A stretch of DNA of 24,197 bases from positions 1 through 24,197 of the forward strand of contig CAOOMX010000019.1 of assembly GCA_948497845.1 (NCBI GenBank), read 5' to 3'. The stretch is from an uncultured Bacilli bacterium. Lineage in GTDB: Bacteria > Bacillota_I > Bacilli_A > RF39 > UBA660. Shown piece after piece: positions 15,493-23,827 of the stretch. Below the pieces are notes generated by a model. It made no database searches. It saw nothing but the letters and a program-made list of their open reading frames with translations, and was not told where the DNA came from. A program made the translations under genes and the position numbers. Numbering within the stretch: position 1 is the first letter of the stretch; each line of letters begins with the position of its first letter.

Positions 15493-18033
15493 TTATTCTG
15501 TTCTTAAAGCTTCCACTGGATCCTTTTTACTAGCTACACGAGCCGGAAGTAATCCTGCAATAGAAGTTAATACAACACTAATGATAATAAGGATAATTGC
15601 TCCAGCCAAAGGCAATTTAGAAGCATCTGAAATATTAGCTAAATTTTTAATAATGGCATTGATTGGCAAATTAAGTAGTAAAGTAATTAAAATACCTATT
15701 ACCCCGGCTGTAAATCCAACAATAATAGTTTCGGCATTAAATACTCTAGAAATATCTTTTTTACTAGCTCCGATAGCTCTTAAAATACCTATTTCTTTTG
15801 TTCTTTCCAAAACAGAAATATATGTAATAATTCCAATCATTATACTTGAAACAATCAAAGAAATAGCTACAAATGCCATCAAAACATAACTAATTACATT
15901 AACAATTGTTGAAACCCCACTCATCATAACCCCTACTACATCTGTAAAGTTAATGACATTTTCTTCATTTCCAGATTCTTGTTCTTTTTCATTATAAGCA
16001 CTAATCAACTTAGTAATCTCTTCTTTACTATCAAAATCCTTTGGATAAATATAAATTGAAGAAGGATTATCTAAATCAACACTACCTAATTCTCTTAATA
16101 CATCACTTTGTGTAGCACCAGCTTGTTTAGTATAAGTTTCTATAACTTGTGCCAATTCATCTGGAGATAAACTAGCCAAATAAGCTTGTTGTTTAGGTGT
16201 CAAATCATTAATATCAAATTCTTCTTTTTCACTAAACTTTAACCCTGTTAAAACATTTTTATCAGGATTTTTTCTTTGTTCTTTTACAATTTCTGTAGCA
16301 TTAATTTTTTCAATAACATGATGAACTAATTCTTTTGTATATAAAGCTCCACCATTCGCTTTAACAACAGATTCTTCACTTGGTTTAATAATTCCACTTA
16401 CGATAATATCTTCTGCTTCACTAATTTTCTTTAGCATATAATCTTTATCATTTTTCTTATTTACCCAAATACCGCCTTCTTTTTGAAAGTAATCAGTATT
16501 CAACAATAATTTAAATTTTAAATTTAATAATTCTTCTGTAGTATAAGAAACTTGTTCACTCACAAATTCCTCACCATTCATTATTTTACGATACATATTC
16601 TTAAGTTCATCCGAATTCATCAAACCCAAAGTATATAATGTATAATCTATAATTTCATTATTATCATCAACAATAAGGACAATTTCATTATAATTCTTTG
16701 GCCAACCCGCCACTAGTTCAAACATAGATTCATTTAATTCTTGATTATCAAACAATTCTGAAAAAGAATCTGTTGACATAAACAAATTAGACATATCTCC
16801 ACTACCCATACCTAATGATTCTAAGATGGTACTTGGATTTACTTGAAAAACATCCGTTTGACTATCTTTATAAATTTGCAATGTCAAATCATACCCATAT
16901 CCAATGGCAGAAGTATAATTTTGAAAATCTGTCGTTGTTTCTAGATGTGTCTTAAACTTACGTAAATTATTACTATTCGTTTTAGCAGTCATCGTATTTA
17001 ACATATTACTCATTACATTATTAGAATAGATTTTATCATCTTCATGTTCTTTTTTTTCATTATTTGGCATCATCATCGATAAAAAGTCAGACATCTCAAT
17101 CGCATTATCTTGAATAACTAAAGGATAATTCGATAAAGTTTCTTTTTCAATTCCATTAATATATTCTTGTACACCATTTGATAAAGATAAAATAAGCGCA
17201 ATACCAATTATTCCAATAGATCCTGCAAAGGAAGTTAAAATCGTTCTTCCCTTTTTAGTAAGTAAATTATTTAAAGATAAGGATAAAGCTGTAAGAAAAG
17301 ACATAGAAGTTTTCTTTCCCTTAAAAGAAGGCTCTTCTTCCGTTTTATCTTCTTTCTTATATGGATTTGAATCATCCATAATATTCCCGTCTTTTAAAGT
17401 AATAATCCTAGAAGAATACTCTTCTGCTAAATCTGCATTATGTGTAACCATAATGATCAATCTATCTTTGGATATTTCTTTTAAAATTTCCATAACTTGC
17501 TTACTCGTTTTAGAATCAAGTGCTCCAGTAGGTTCATCGGCCAGTAATATCTCTGGATCATTTACTAAAGCACGAGCAATTGCCACTCTTTGCATTTGAC
17601 CGCCACTCATTTGATTCGGCTTTTTATTAGCTTGATCTAAAAGACCTACTTGTTTTAAAGCATCTTTTACTCTTTTTCTTCGCTCAGCTTTACTAACCCC
17701 TGAAAGTGTTAAAGCAAGCTCCACATTAGAAAAAACAGTTTGATGAGGGATTAAATTATAGCTTTGAAACACAAAACCAACACGATGGTTACGATAAGTA
17801 TCCCAATCACGATCCTTAAAATCTTTAGTACTTTTTCCGCTAATAACTAAATCTCCAGAAGTATAATTATCTAACCCACCAATAATATTTAGAAGAGTTG
17901 TTTTCCCACAACCAGATGGTCCTAAAATAGATACAAACTCACTATTTCTAAACTCTAAATCTATACCTTTTAAAGCTTTTACTTTTTCAGTTCCTGTTTC
18001 ATAATCCTTTTTTATATTCTTTAATTTTAACAT
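15493..18033 (-). CDS. MacB-type ABC transporter, fused ATPase and FtsX-like permease
   Basis: 846 residues from the ATG at 18031-18033; an ATG at 18042 is in frame but sits directly on the GAAGGG site. Residues 1-220 are the ATPase: GPSGCGKTT (about 38-46), MSGGQMQRVAIARAL (about 142-156), ILLADEPTGALD (about 162-173). A charged linker follows, then one membrane helix (about 267-287), an extracytoplasmic domain of about 420 residues, and three C-terminal helices with the FtsX-type ERTKEIGILRAIGASK loop and PVEALR end. Domain order is that of MacB-like mechanotransmission transporters, here in one chain, as is common in Bacillota for peptide or lipoprotein handling and antimicrobial-peptide resistance. 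The substrate is unknown. No accessory membrane-fusion protein is adjacent. Confidence 0.9.
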   Translation of the reverse strand: MLKLKNIKKDYETGTEKVKALKGIDLEFRNSEFVSILGPSGCGKTTLLNIIGGLDNYTSGDLVISGKSTKDFKDRDWDTYRNHRVGFVFQSYNLIPHQTVFSNVELALTLSGVSKAERRKRVKDALKQVGLLDQANKKPNQMSGGQMQRVAIARALVNDPEILLADEPTGALDSKTSKQVMEILKEISKDRLIIMVTHNADLAEEYSSRIITLKDGNIMDDSNPYKKEDKTEEEPSFKGKKTSMSFLTALSLSLNNLLTKKGRTILTSFAGSIGIIGIALILSLSNGVQEYINGIEKETLSNYPLVIQDNAIEMSDFLSMMMPNNEKKEHEDDKIYSNNVMSNMLNTMTAKTNSNNLRKFKTHLETTTDFQNYTSAIGYGYDLTLQIYKDSQTDVFQVNPSTILESLGMGSGDMSNLFMSTDSFSELFDNQELNESMFELVAGWPKNYNEIVLIVDDNNEIIDYTLYTLGLMNSDELKNMYRKIMNGEEFVSEQVSYTTEELLNLKFKLLLNTDYFQKEGGIWVNKKNDKDYMLKKISEAEDIIVSGIIKPSEESVVKANGGALYTKELVHHVIEKINATEIVKEQRKNPDKNVLTGLKFSEKEEFDINDLTPKQQAYLASLSPDELAQVIETYTKQAGATQSDVLRELGSVDLDNPSSIYIYPKDFDSKEEITKLISAYNEKEQESGNEENVINFTDVVGVMMSGVSTIVNVISYVLMAFVAISLIVSSIMIGIITYISVLERTKEIGILRAIGASKKDISRVFNAETIIVGFTAGVIGILITLLLNLPINAIIKNLANISDASKLPLAGAIILIIISVVLTSIAGLLPARVASKKDPVEALRTE

Positions 18034-18057
18034 GAAAATCATCCCTTCATTTAAATA

Positions 18058-18063
18058 ATTATA
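18058..18063 (-). promoter_or_regulatory. Probable -10 box of the ABC transporter gene
   Basis: A perfect minus-strand TATAAT lies 25 bases before the ATG; no good -35 is seen 16-18 bases upstream, only TGCATA. The 18064-18118 stretch is AT-rich with short palindromes (ATGTACAT), which could hold an activator site. Confidence 0.4.
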
Positions 18064-18118
18064 CTACGAATTACATACATATGCATAATATTTTACATGT
18101 ACATTGTGAAATATATAT

Positions 18119-18147
18119 GAAAAAAAGGCAAGAACTTCACCTTTTTA
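18119..18147 (-). terminator. Terminator of the cation efflux gene
   Basis: Minus strand AAAAAGGTGAAG, short loop, CTTGCC and a run of seven T. The stem overlaps the TGA stop codon at 18137-18139 and has imperfect pairs in the middle. Confidence 0.55.
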
Positions 18148-18973
18148 TAACATCAAAATCAATAAATTTAATCCCTAACTTACTTCTTTTTATTTTCTTT
18201 TTAATATTTAATTCTTTTTTTAACAAACTCTTAACAGTCATATCATCATCAACTGCAATTTGAATAGTAGCTTGATAATAATTTCCACAACTAATCAAAA
18301 AAGAATCTGCATACTCTATATCTTTTTCTTGATTAATAATACTTTTAATTTTACCTTTCATTTCACTATTATTATCATCTTCACCAATAAGAAGTAAAAC
18401 ATTATCAAAGATAATTTTGCCCCCTTCATAAAGAATAAGTAATGCAATAAATAAACTAGCTACAATATCAATACTTGGTATGATTTGTCCAAACAAAATA
18501 GCAAACGATATCATAATTGTTGATAATACATCTAAAAAGGATTCTTTAGCAGAACTAACTAAAATTAAACTAGATATTTTCTTTCCCATATGCATTAAAT
18601 AACTACTACTTAATCCCTTCAAAAGGATTGTTAAAACAACTAACCATAGTATTTTTAAATCTGGAGCACTGTAATCAATAAATAGTGATTTATAAGCAAT
18701 AAAAATACCTACGCCCATAATTAATATACCAATAAAAACCTGCATAATATATTCAAATCTACCATAACCAAAAGGATACTTTTTATTAGCACGTTTCTTC
18801 CCTACTCGAGCTCCTATCATCGCAAGAATATCTGTTATAAAATCACTTAATGTATAAATACCATCTGCAATTAAGGCATAACAATTAAAAAGCATACCTC
18901 CTATTATTTTCAAAACAAAAACAATAATATTAATAATTGCACTTACAAAAAGTGTTCTTTGTTCTTTTTTCAT
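18137..18973 (-). CDS. Cation diffusion facilitator (CDF) family metal efflux protein
   Basis: 278 residues with the six-helix membrane part of CDF exporters and a C-terminal cytoplasmic domain from about residue 200, which dimerises in this family. TM2 contains ALIADGIYTLSDFITDI and the following loop NKKYPFGYGRFEYI is the CDF marker. The usual metal site is (H/D)xxxD in TM2 and (H/D)xxxD in TM5; here the positions are Tyr40/Asp44 and Glu144/Asp148, so the metal preference cannot be copied from zinc or iron exporters. AGGGG lies 8 bases before the ATG. It has its own promoter and terminator. Confidence 0.88.
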   Translation of the reverse strand: MKKEQRTLFVSAIINIIVFVLKIIGGMLFNCYALIADGIYTLSDFITDILAMIGARVGKKRANKKYPFGYGRFEYIMQVFIGILIMGVGIFIAYKSLFIDYSAPDLKILWLVVLTILLKGLSSSYLMHMGKKISSLILVSSAKESFLDVLSTIMISFAILFGQIIPSIDIVASLFIALLILYEGGKIIFDNVLLLIGEDDNNSEMKGKIKSIINQEKDIEYADSFLISCGNYYQATIQIAVDDDMTVKSLLKKELNIKKKIKRSKLGIKFIDFDVIKR

Positions 18974-18998
18974 TTGAAAGCCCCTTTTCTTATATTTA

Positions 18999-19007
18999 AG
19001 TATAGCA
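18999..19007 (-). promoter_or_regulatory. Extended -10 promoter of the CDF gene
   Basis: Minus-strand TGCTATACT: a TATACT -10 with the upstream TG of an extended -10 element, 25 bases before the ATG. No good -35. Confidence 0.5.
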
Positions 19008-19030
19008 CTTTTTTATCTAAATGGACATAA

Positions 19031-19663
19031 TTATTTTGTTTTTACAACATCTTCTTCTAACAAACAAAAAACTTGTTCTAAAAATATATGAATATTCAAA
19101 AAAGGTTGCTGATATACTTCATCTATAAGAACTGGTTGCACTTTTTTACTTTCTTCATTTACTTTTTTAGCACGAACAATAGCCTTTTTTACATCCTCTA
19201 AAGTAATTTGATCAACAATTAACTGTATTGCTTTTTCACTTTTTATTTTATACACTTTAGGAATGTTATAAGTCTCTCTTAAATCCTTTTCATAATTATC
19301 CTCTTTGGAAATAACTTTATAATAATCTTTTTTATGTAAAATTAAAAACAAATTAAAATTCATAATTGAAAAAGCCGGAAAAATATGATATTTTTCAGCC
19401 AACTTTAAAGCTTCCAAAAAAGAGTCTTCTTTAAAATCATGATCAAAAACAGCTACCTTCATATCATCACTAACATTTAAAGCATATTTATTTGCCTTCA
19501 AAACAATATCTTTAGCAGACCCACCATTTCCATTTTTTAGATGAAAAGCCACACGGTAGGGAAACGGTGAATGATTAATTAAATCTTCTAAATGTAAAAA
19601 GTATAATTCCTCTTGCAGCCCCTCATAAGCACCCCGATAAGTTAAAACGCTCTTCCTTACCAT
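19031..19663 (-). CDS. RloB-like protein (AbiLii-type effector candidate)
   Basis: 210 residues, cytoplasmic. The N-terminus has the RloB pattern of an EGxxEExYF segment (EGLQEELYFLHL, residues 14-25), then a strand ending in two acidic residues, VAVFDHDF (Asp74, Asp76), then SIMNFNLFLILH (99-110) matching the family's SNPCFExWLLxH. The layout resembles the TOPRIM-like fold proposed for RloB/DUF4435 proteins. The Glu normally found after the Phe is Asn104 here. The ATG follows the ATPase stop at once (TAAATG) and has a strong AAGGAGG site. An AAA15 ATPase plus RloB gene pair is the arrangement of AbiL-type abortive-infection systems. The activity is inferred from family and context only. Confidence 0.7.
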   Translation of the reverse strand: MVRKSVLTYRGAYEGLQEELYFLHLEDLINHSPFPYRVAFHLKNGNGGSAKDIVLKANKYALNVSDDMKVAVFDHDFKEDSFLEALKLAEKYHIFPAFSIMNFNLFLILHKKDYYKVISKEDNYEKDLRETYNIPKVYKIKSEKAIQLIVDQITLEDVKKAIVRAKKVNEESKKVQPVLIDEVYQQPFLNIHIFLEQVFCLLEEDVVKTK

Positions 19664-20914
19664 TTAGTCCTCCTTATTCTCTACATGTAATAAGTGCTCT
19701 ATATCAAATTTGGGCAAAATCGTATATTTCCCAGCTAAATAATTTTTCAAATACACTTCATCATTTCTCAAATTAGATTCTTCTAAAGTGCTTATAATAG
19801 AACTATCATTATCTTTTTCAACAAAAACAATTTCATCACGACGTAATAATTCTTTATTCATATACACTGGATTATGCGTTGTAAAAATAAGTTGTCCTCC
19901 CTTTTTATTAATTGAAGGATCTCCAAAAGATTGAATAATATTATAAATAATTTCATGATGAATAGATGCATCTAACTCATCTATCACTAGTGTAGCACCT
20001 TGACCTAAAGCATATAAGAATAAATCTAAGGTATCAATCATCTTAATTGTACCCTTCGACTCAGTAGAAGAAGGTAATGCTTCAATTTTACAATTTTCAT
20101 CAATTTTATATACAACTCTTTCGCTTGATTTACCACTCTTATCAACTTGCACATAAAATTCTTTTTCTCCCGTTTCTAATTCATGTAACAAAGCATCAAT
20201 TAACTTATTCGAAAATATTCCTTCTTTTACATTTTCTGGAAGTTGTAATTTATAATCTTCTAAATCATAGATAACAATAAGTTTACTTTTAAAATAATAC
20301 AATAATTTAAAACATAACTCAGCATCAATAAAATTATACCAACCTGTAAAAACACTATTTTCATCCATATTAACTTTAATCATTTGCATAATTTGAGATT
20401 TAAAATGACTATCTTTAAATTGAGGATAATGCTTTTTAACCACATCGTCTTTTGTAGAAAATTTAACATTATTTCCATTTCTTTCAAAAATTAATGCATC
20501 ATTTTCTTTTAATACTTCCTTTAATACTATCGTTTTTCTATCATTATAATTATTCTGTATACTTAAAAAGTAATCATATATATCATTTTCCATAGTAAAA
20601 ACAAGATGAAATGTAACTGGAGCCTCATAGTCTTCTAAAGAAGAAAAATTAGAGCATAACATTAAATAGTTTTGTTCACCTGCTTCTTTTAGCTTAGTTT
20701 CTAAAACTATTCTTTTTAAAACAAACAAAGACTTAATTATATTTGTTTTACCAGAAGCATTACTACCATAAATTACCTTTAATGGTAAAACCCTATGATG
20801 TTCATCAAACGACATAAGATGTTCTTCTAGTTCCTTTTTTCTTCCCCCCAAAAAAGAAAAAGTATTCTCTTCTTTAAAAGTTTTAAAATTCTTAAAAGTA
20901 TATGAAATAACCAT
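19664..20914 (-). CDS. AAA15/OLD-like ATPase (AbiLi/RloA-type sensor candidate)
   Basis: 416 residues. The start MVISYTFKNFKTFKEENTFSF is the conserved opening of AAA15-family ATPases. Walker A is YGSNASGKTNI (Lys56, Thr57); an ABC-like signature SKGT follows at 286-289; Walker B is LVIDELDASIHH (Asp312, Glu313); the switch His is His347 in FTTHNP. About 200 residues of insert between Walker A and the signature correspond to the arm found in SMC/Rad50-like sensors. In characterised relatives such ATPases hold or trigger a nuclease-like partner; here the partner would be the RloB-like gene directly downstream. A promoter lies 23 bases before the ATG and GGAAGGGG is the ribosome-binding site. 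Confidence 0.8.
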   Translation of the reverse strand: MVISYTFKNFKTFKEENTFSFLGGRKKELEEHLMSFDEHHRVLPLKVIYGSNASGKTNIIKSLFVLKRIVLETKLKEAGEQNYLMLCSNFSSLEDYEAPVTFHLVFTMENDIYDYFLSIQNNYNDRKTIVLKEVLKENDALIFERNGNNVKFSTKDDVVKKHYPQFKDSHFKSQIMQMIKVNMDENSVFTGWYNFIDAELCFKLLYYFKSKLIVIYDLEDYKLQLPENVKEGIFSNKLIDALLHELETGEKEFYVQVDKSGKSSERVVYKIDENCKIEALPSSTESKGTIKMIDTLDLFLYALGQGATLVIDELDASIHHEIIYNIIQSFGDPSINKKGGQLIFTTHNPVYMNKELLRRDEIVFVEKDNDSSIISTLEESNLRNDEVYLKNYLAGKYTILPKFDIEHLLHVENKED

Positions 20915-20936
20915 ATTACCCCTTCCTTTCTCTCAT

Positions 20937-20965
20937 ATTATAACCAAAAAACACGAAAAAATCAA
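20937..20965 (-). promoter_or_regulatory. Promoter of the AAA15-RloB cassette
   Basis: Minus-strand TTGATT (20965-20960), a 17-base spacer and TATAAT (20942-20937). Its -35 lies inside the terminator hairpin of gtrB. Confidence 0.75.
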
Positions 20966-20985
20966 CAAACTTACGATTTTTTCGT
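20946..20985 (-). terminator. gtrB terminator
   Basis: Minus strand ACGAAAAAATC, an 11-base loop, GATTTTTTCGT, then G and six T. The 11-bp stem is perfect. It ends the gtrAB message and separates it from the cassette. Confidence 0.85.
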
Positions 20986-20997
20986 ATTTAACTATCA

Positions 20998-21951
20998 TTA
21001 ATATATATTATCTTCTTTTATTGTATAAAGTGGTCTATTCTTGCTTTCTGTTTGAATCTGTGCTATATAAAGACCTAAAATACCGTTAGAACATAAGGTA
21101 ATAGAGCTCATTAAGAAAATAATAGATAGTAATCCCCAGAAAGTGAAATTAACATCTGCATGACTTAAAGCAAAAATAAGCAATAAAACCAATAAAACAC
21201 ACGTAACAAAAGCAAAAAATATACCTAAGTAAAGTAAAAACATTAAGGGAAATTGAGAAAAAGAAATAATCCCCGTAATAGCATATTTAAACAATTTCTT
21301 CAAATTCCACTTCGTTGTTCCTGCTACTCTTTCATTATCTTCATACTCTATCCATTTTGTTTTAAAACCAACAATTTCAAAAATACCTTTTAAATAACGG
21401 TTATGTTCACGTATACGTTTCATTTCATCAATCATTTTGCGATTCATCAAACGATAATCTGTAGCACTCGGTTTCATCTCTACTTCTGTAATAGAATTGA
21501 TAATTTTATAATAAGCATTTGTTAAAAATTTTCTAACAAAAGAATAATTTTGTCTTTTTATACTTTTAGCAGCTACACAATCATATTCGCCAGTTTTAAT
21601 AATATCATACATCTCTTTTAAAAGAACAGGTGGATGTTGTAAATCAGCATCAATAGCAGCAGCATAATCTCCACTACAAGCATCAAATCCAGCAATCATT
21701 GCATATTCTTTACCAAAATTTTTAGCAAAAGAAATATACTTCACATAATTTTTTTTCTTAGCTAAATCACGAATGATTTCTAATGTTCTATCTTTTGATC
21801 CATCATCTACTAAAAGAATTTCAAAATTTACATAATCCATTTCTTTTTGTAATTGATCAATAGCATCTACAAACAATTCTACAGTTGCTTCCTCATTATA
21901 ACAAGGAACAATCAATGATATTAAATCTTTCTTCGCTTTACTTCTTGGCAT
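20998..21951 (-). CDS. gtrB: GT2 glycosyltransferase, bactoprenol glucosyl transferase type (GtrB)
   Basis: About 317 residues. The N-terminal GT-A domain has LIVPCYNEEATV, LLVDDGSKDRT, FAKNFGKEYAMIAGFDA and IDADLQHPP, whose Asp residues bind the nucleotide sugar and metal. SATDYRLMNRKM is the acceptor-side motif. Two membrane helices follow (about 230-262 and 270-300). This is the layout of GtrB/CsbB/YkcC enzymes, which transfer a sugar from UDP-sugar to undecaprenyl phosphate on the inner face of the membrane. The ATG at 21949-21951 overlaps the end of gtrA by 14 bases; a GTG at 21960 is the other candidate. Confidence 0.9.
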   Translation of the reverse strand: MPRSKAKKDLISLIVPCYNEEATVELFVDAIDQLQKEMDYVNFEILLVDDGSKDRTLEIIRDLAKKKNYVKYISFAKNFGKEYAMIAGFDACSGDYAAAIDADLQHPPVLLKEMYDIIKTGEYDCVAAKSIKRQNYSFVRKFLTNAYYKIINSITEVEMKPSATDYRLMNRKMIDEMKRIREHNRYLKGIFEIVGFKTKWIEYEDNERVAGTTKWNLKKLFKYAITGIISFSQFPLMFLLYLGIFFAFVTCVLLVLLLIFALSHADVNFTFWGLLSIIFLMSSITLCSNGILGLYIAQIQTESKNRPLYTIKEDNIY

Positions 21952-22390
21952 GACTATCACTATCCTTTATAAAAACTAAAAACTTACTAATAATATAATT
22001 TAATACTGTAACTAACACTTGACAAACCAATGTCCAAACAATAACCCAAGTATGGCTATTCATTTGTAATAACGTTACGAAAAACCACATAATAAACATT
22101 TCTAAAAGAAGGGTAAATACTCTTGAACCATAAAACTTACCAGCTTCTTTCCAATTTGCTTTATTCTTTCTTTTAAAAACAAATAATCTATTTGTCACAT
22201 AAGCAAAAGTAACAGCCACAATCCATGAAATAATATTAGCTAATTGTAACTGCCAGGCATTTTTAGCAGATAAAATCGTGAACAAAAGCCCCCATTTTGT
22301 AGCAAGACTTACTACTGTTGTGCAACCACCAACTATAATATAGTTAACAATTTCTTCATATTTTTTATATAAATCTAACAATTTCTTCAT
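21938..22390 (-). CDS. gtrA: GtrA-family membrane protein (candidate lipid-linked sugar flippase)
   Basis: 150 residues with four predicted membrane helices. NYIIVGGCTTVVSLATKWGLL near the start and AYVTNRLFVFKRKNK (about 78-92) are GtrA hallmarks, as is the C-terminal NYIISKFLVFI. In GtrABC modules this protein is thought to flip undecaprenyl-phosphate sugar outward. It overlaps gtrB, with which it forms an operon from the promoter at 22410-22438. AAAGGA lies about 8 bases before the ATG. Confidence 0.92.
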   Translation of the reverse strand: MKKLLDLYKKYEEIVNYIIVGGCTTVVSLATKWGLLFTILSAKNAWQLQLANIISWIVAVTFAYVTNRLFVFKRKNKANWKEAGKFYGSRVFTLLLEMFIMWFFVTLLQMNSHTWVIVWTLVCQVLVTVLNYIISKFLVFIKDSDSHAKK

Positions 22391-22409
22391 ACATTACTTC
22401 CTTTAAACA

Positions 22410-22438
22410 ATCATACCATAAAATAGGCAAATTGTAAA
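22410..22438 (-). promoter_or_regulatory. gtrAB promoter
   Basis: Minus-strand TTTACA (22438-22433), a 17-base spacer and TATGAT (22415-22410) with an upstream TG (extended -10). 20 bases before the gtrA ATG. Confidence 0.75.
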
Positions 22439-22448
22439 ATTCCTATTT
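22421..22448. repeat. Inverted repeat over the gtrAB promoter
   Basis: AAATAGG (22421-22427) and CCTATTT (22442-22448) are perfect inverted arms around a 14-base AT-rich centre. The repeat covers the -35 box and spacer of the gtrAB promoter. It could be an operator, or a weak terminator for the GtrII gene; the T-tract after it is short. Confidence 0.5.
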
Positions 22449-22533
22449 ATCTGTCTTTTTGTCTAGATAACAAGTTTCAAATAAGCACTTCTATAATCTA
22501 ATCTAAACCTTTTCTCTACACCAGTTCATCAAA

Positions 22534-23790
22534 TCACATTTTTATAACCAAAACATCATCTATAATCTTTACAGCATCTTTTGATGGCCATACTTCCATA
22601 TTTTCAAATTCATTTGTTTCTAATATTTTTTCTTTAACATCAAAAGACGCAATTTGTAAATCAACTCCTAATGTATTTCCTATTATTCTAATAATTTTAG
22701 CGTCATTTTCAAAAAAATACAAATCTTCATAACCAACATATCTTCCCCATAGTGCTTGATCATAATTAATTACATCATTCCAAGGTGTGATATCATAAAG
22801 CATTTCATAAAATTCACTTTCTTCTTCTCCTACAATCATAACTGGCATATCATATGAAAAACCTGGAGTTTCTTCAATTCGTGCTAATAACCTAGTATTA
22901 AAAGAATATGTATAATTACAAAACGAATATACTTTCATATAATAACGATTGGTTGTAATGAAATTATCCCAACCTACTAAAGTTAAAGTTAGAACACTCA
23001 CACATTCAATAATACCAATTATTTTCTTGAAATTTTTCCCATTTAAAGTGCTATTTTCCAGAAGAACAATACACAAAATAAATGGAATAACAAATTGATA
23101 AATATTTAAAGTACTTAATTCTGTATTATAAGCAACAAAGTCTACAATATTAACAACTAAAGGCATCAGTATAATAAATAAAATCAACAGCATGAAATTT
23201 ACTTTATTTTTATATAATTTCTTATTTACAACAATATAAATTCCCAATAAAGATGAGGATAATATAGTAAGGATACGCACCCAAGAATAAAAGCTTGTTG
23301 CTTTGAAAAAGGATTGCCCTATGAAATATCCAATAAAATGCAAATAAGTACGATATAACAAGCTAGGCCATTGTCCTAAAGGAGGTATTCCCATCTCATT
23401 TGCTCCTTTATAATTTGACAAAGTTACACCCTTAATACTTAAAATGATTTTTAAAATGATAAAATATAAAATTATACCAACAATTCCCATAGCCAAAAGT
23501 TTACCAACCATTAATACTATTTCCTTGGTATCTTTCTTATCTAATACCATTTTTATCAAATACAATAAACACAATGCTGCAGCTACTCCAATATAAGATT
23601 GATAACACCCTAAAGAAATACTAATTAATATGCTTCCTAAAATAAAACCAAATTTCATTCTTACAGTCACATAAACTGCCACAACTGCCAGCAACAAAGC
23701 AACAATATAAATCTCAATCATAAATAAGTAACTAAATGAAACAGCAAGGCTTGGAAACGTTGATAAAAGAAGAGCCACTAAAAACTAAAA
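22534..23790 (-). pseudogene. GtrII-type membrane glucosyltransferase, 5' end removed by an IS element
   Basis: The remaining open frame gives about 416 residues with many membrane helices. Motifs such as STFPSLAVSFSY near the break and LGCYQSYIGVAAAL are typical of the middle of GtrII-family glucosyltransferases, which move a sugar from the lipid carrier to a surface polymer. The C-terminal 120 residues are a soluble domain. A full family member has further membrane helices before this point, and the frame hits TAG at 23785-23787, next to the IS end at 23791. The first in-frame start (GTG 23776-23778) lacks a ribosome-binding site, so I treat the gene as disrupted; the missing part may lie beyond the IS. 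It precedes gtrA and gtrB in the same direction. Confidence 0.75.
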
Positions 23791-23827
23791 TGAACCCTTT
23801 GTCAAGGACTAAGTAAAAAAAGAGAGT

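Noticed and set aside
15437..15889. Plus-strand open frame of 150 codons opposite the ABC transporter 3' end
   Set aside because: Mirrors the membrane-helix codons of the transporter permease and starts in the hsp20 operator region; no upstream signals of its own.
18064..18118. Palindromic operator upstream of the ABC transporter
   Set aside because: ATGTACAT and ATGCAT are short palindromes, but the flanks do not extend the symmetry; not enough for an operator call.
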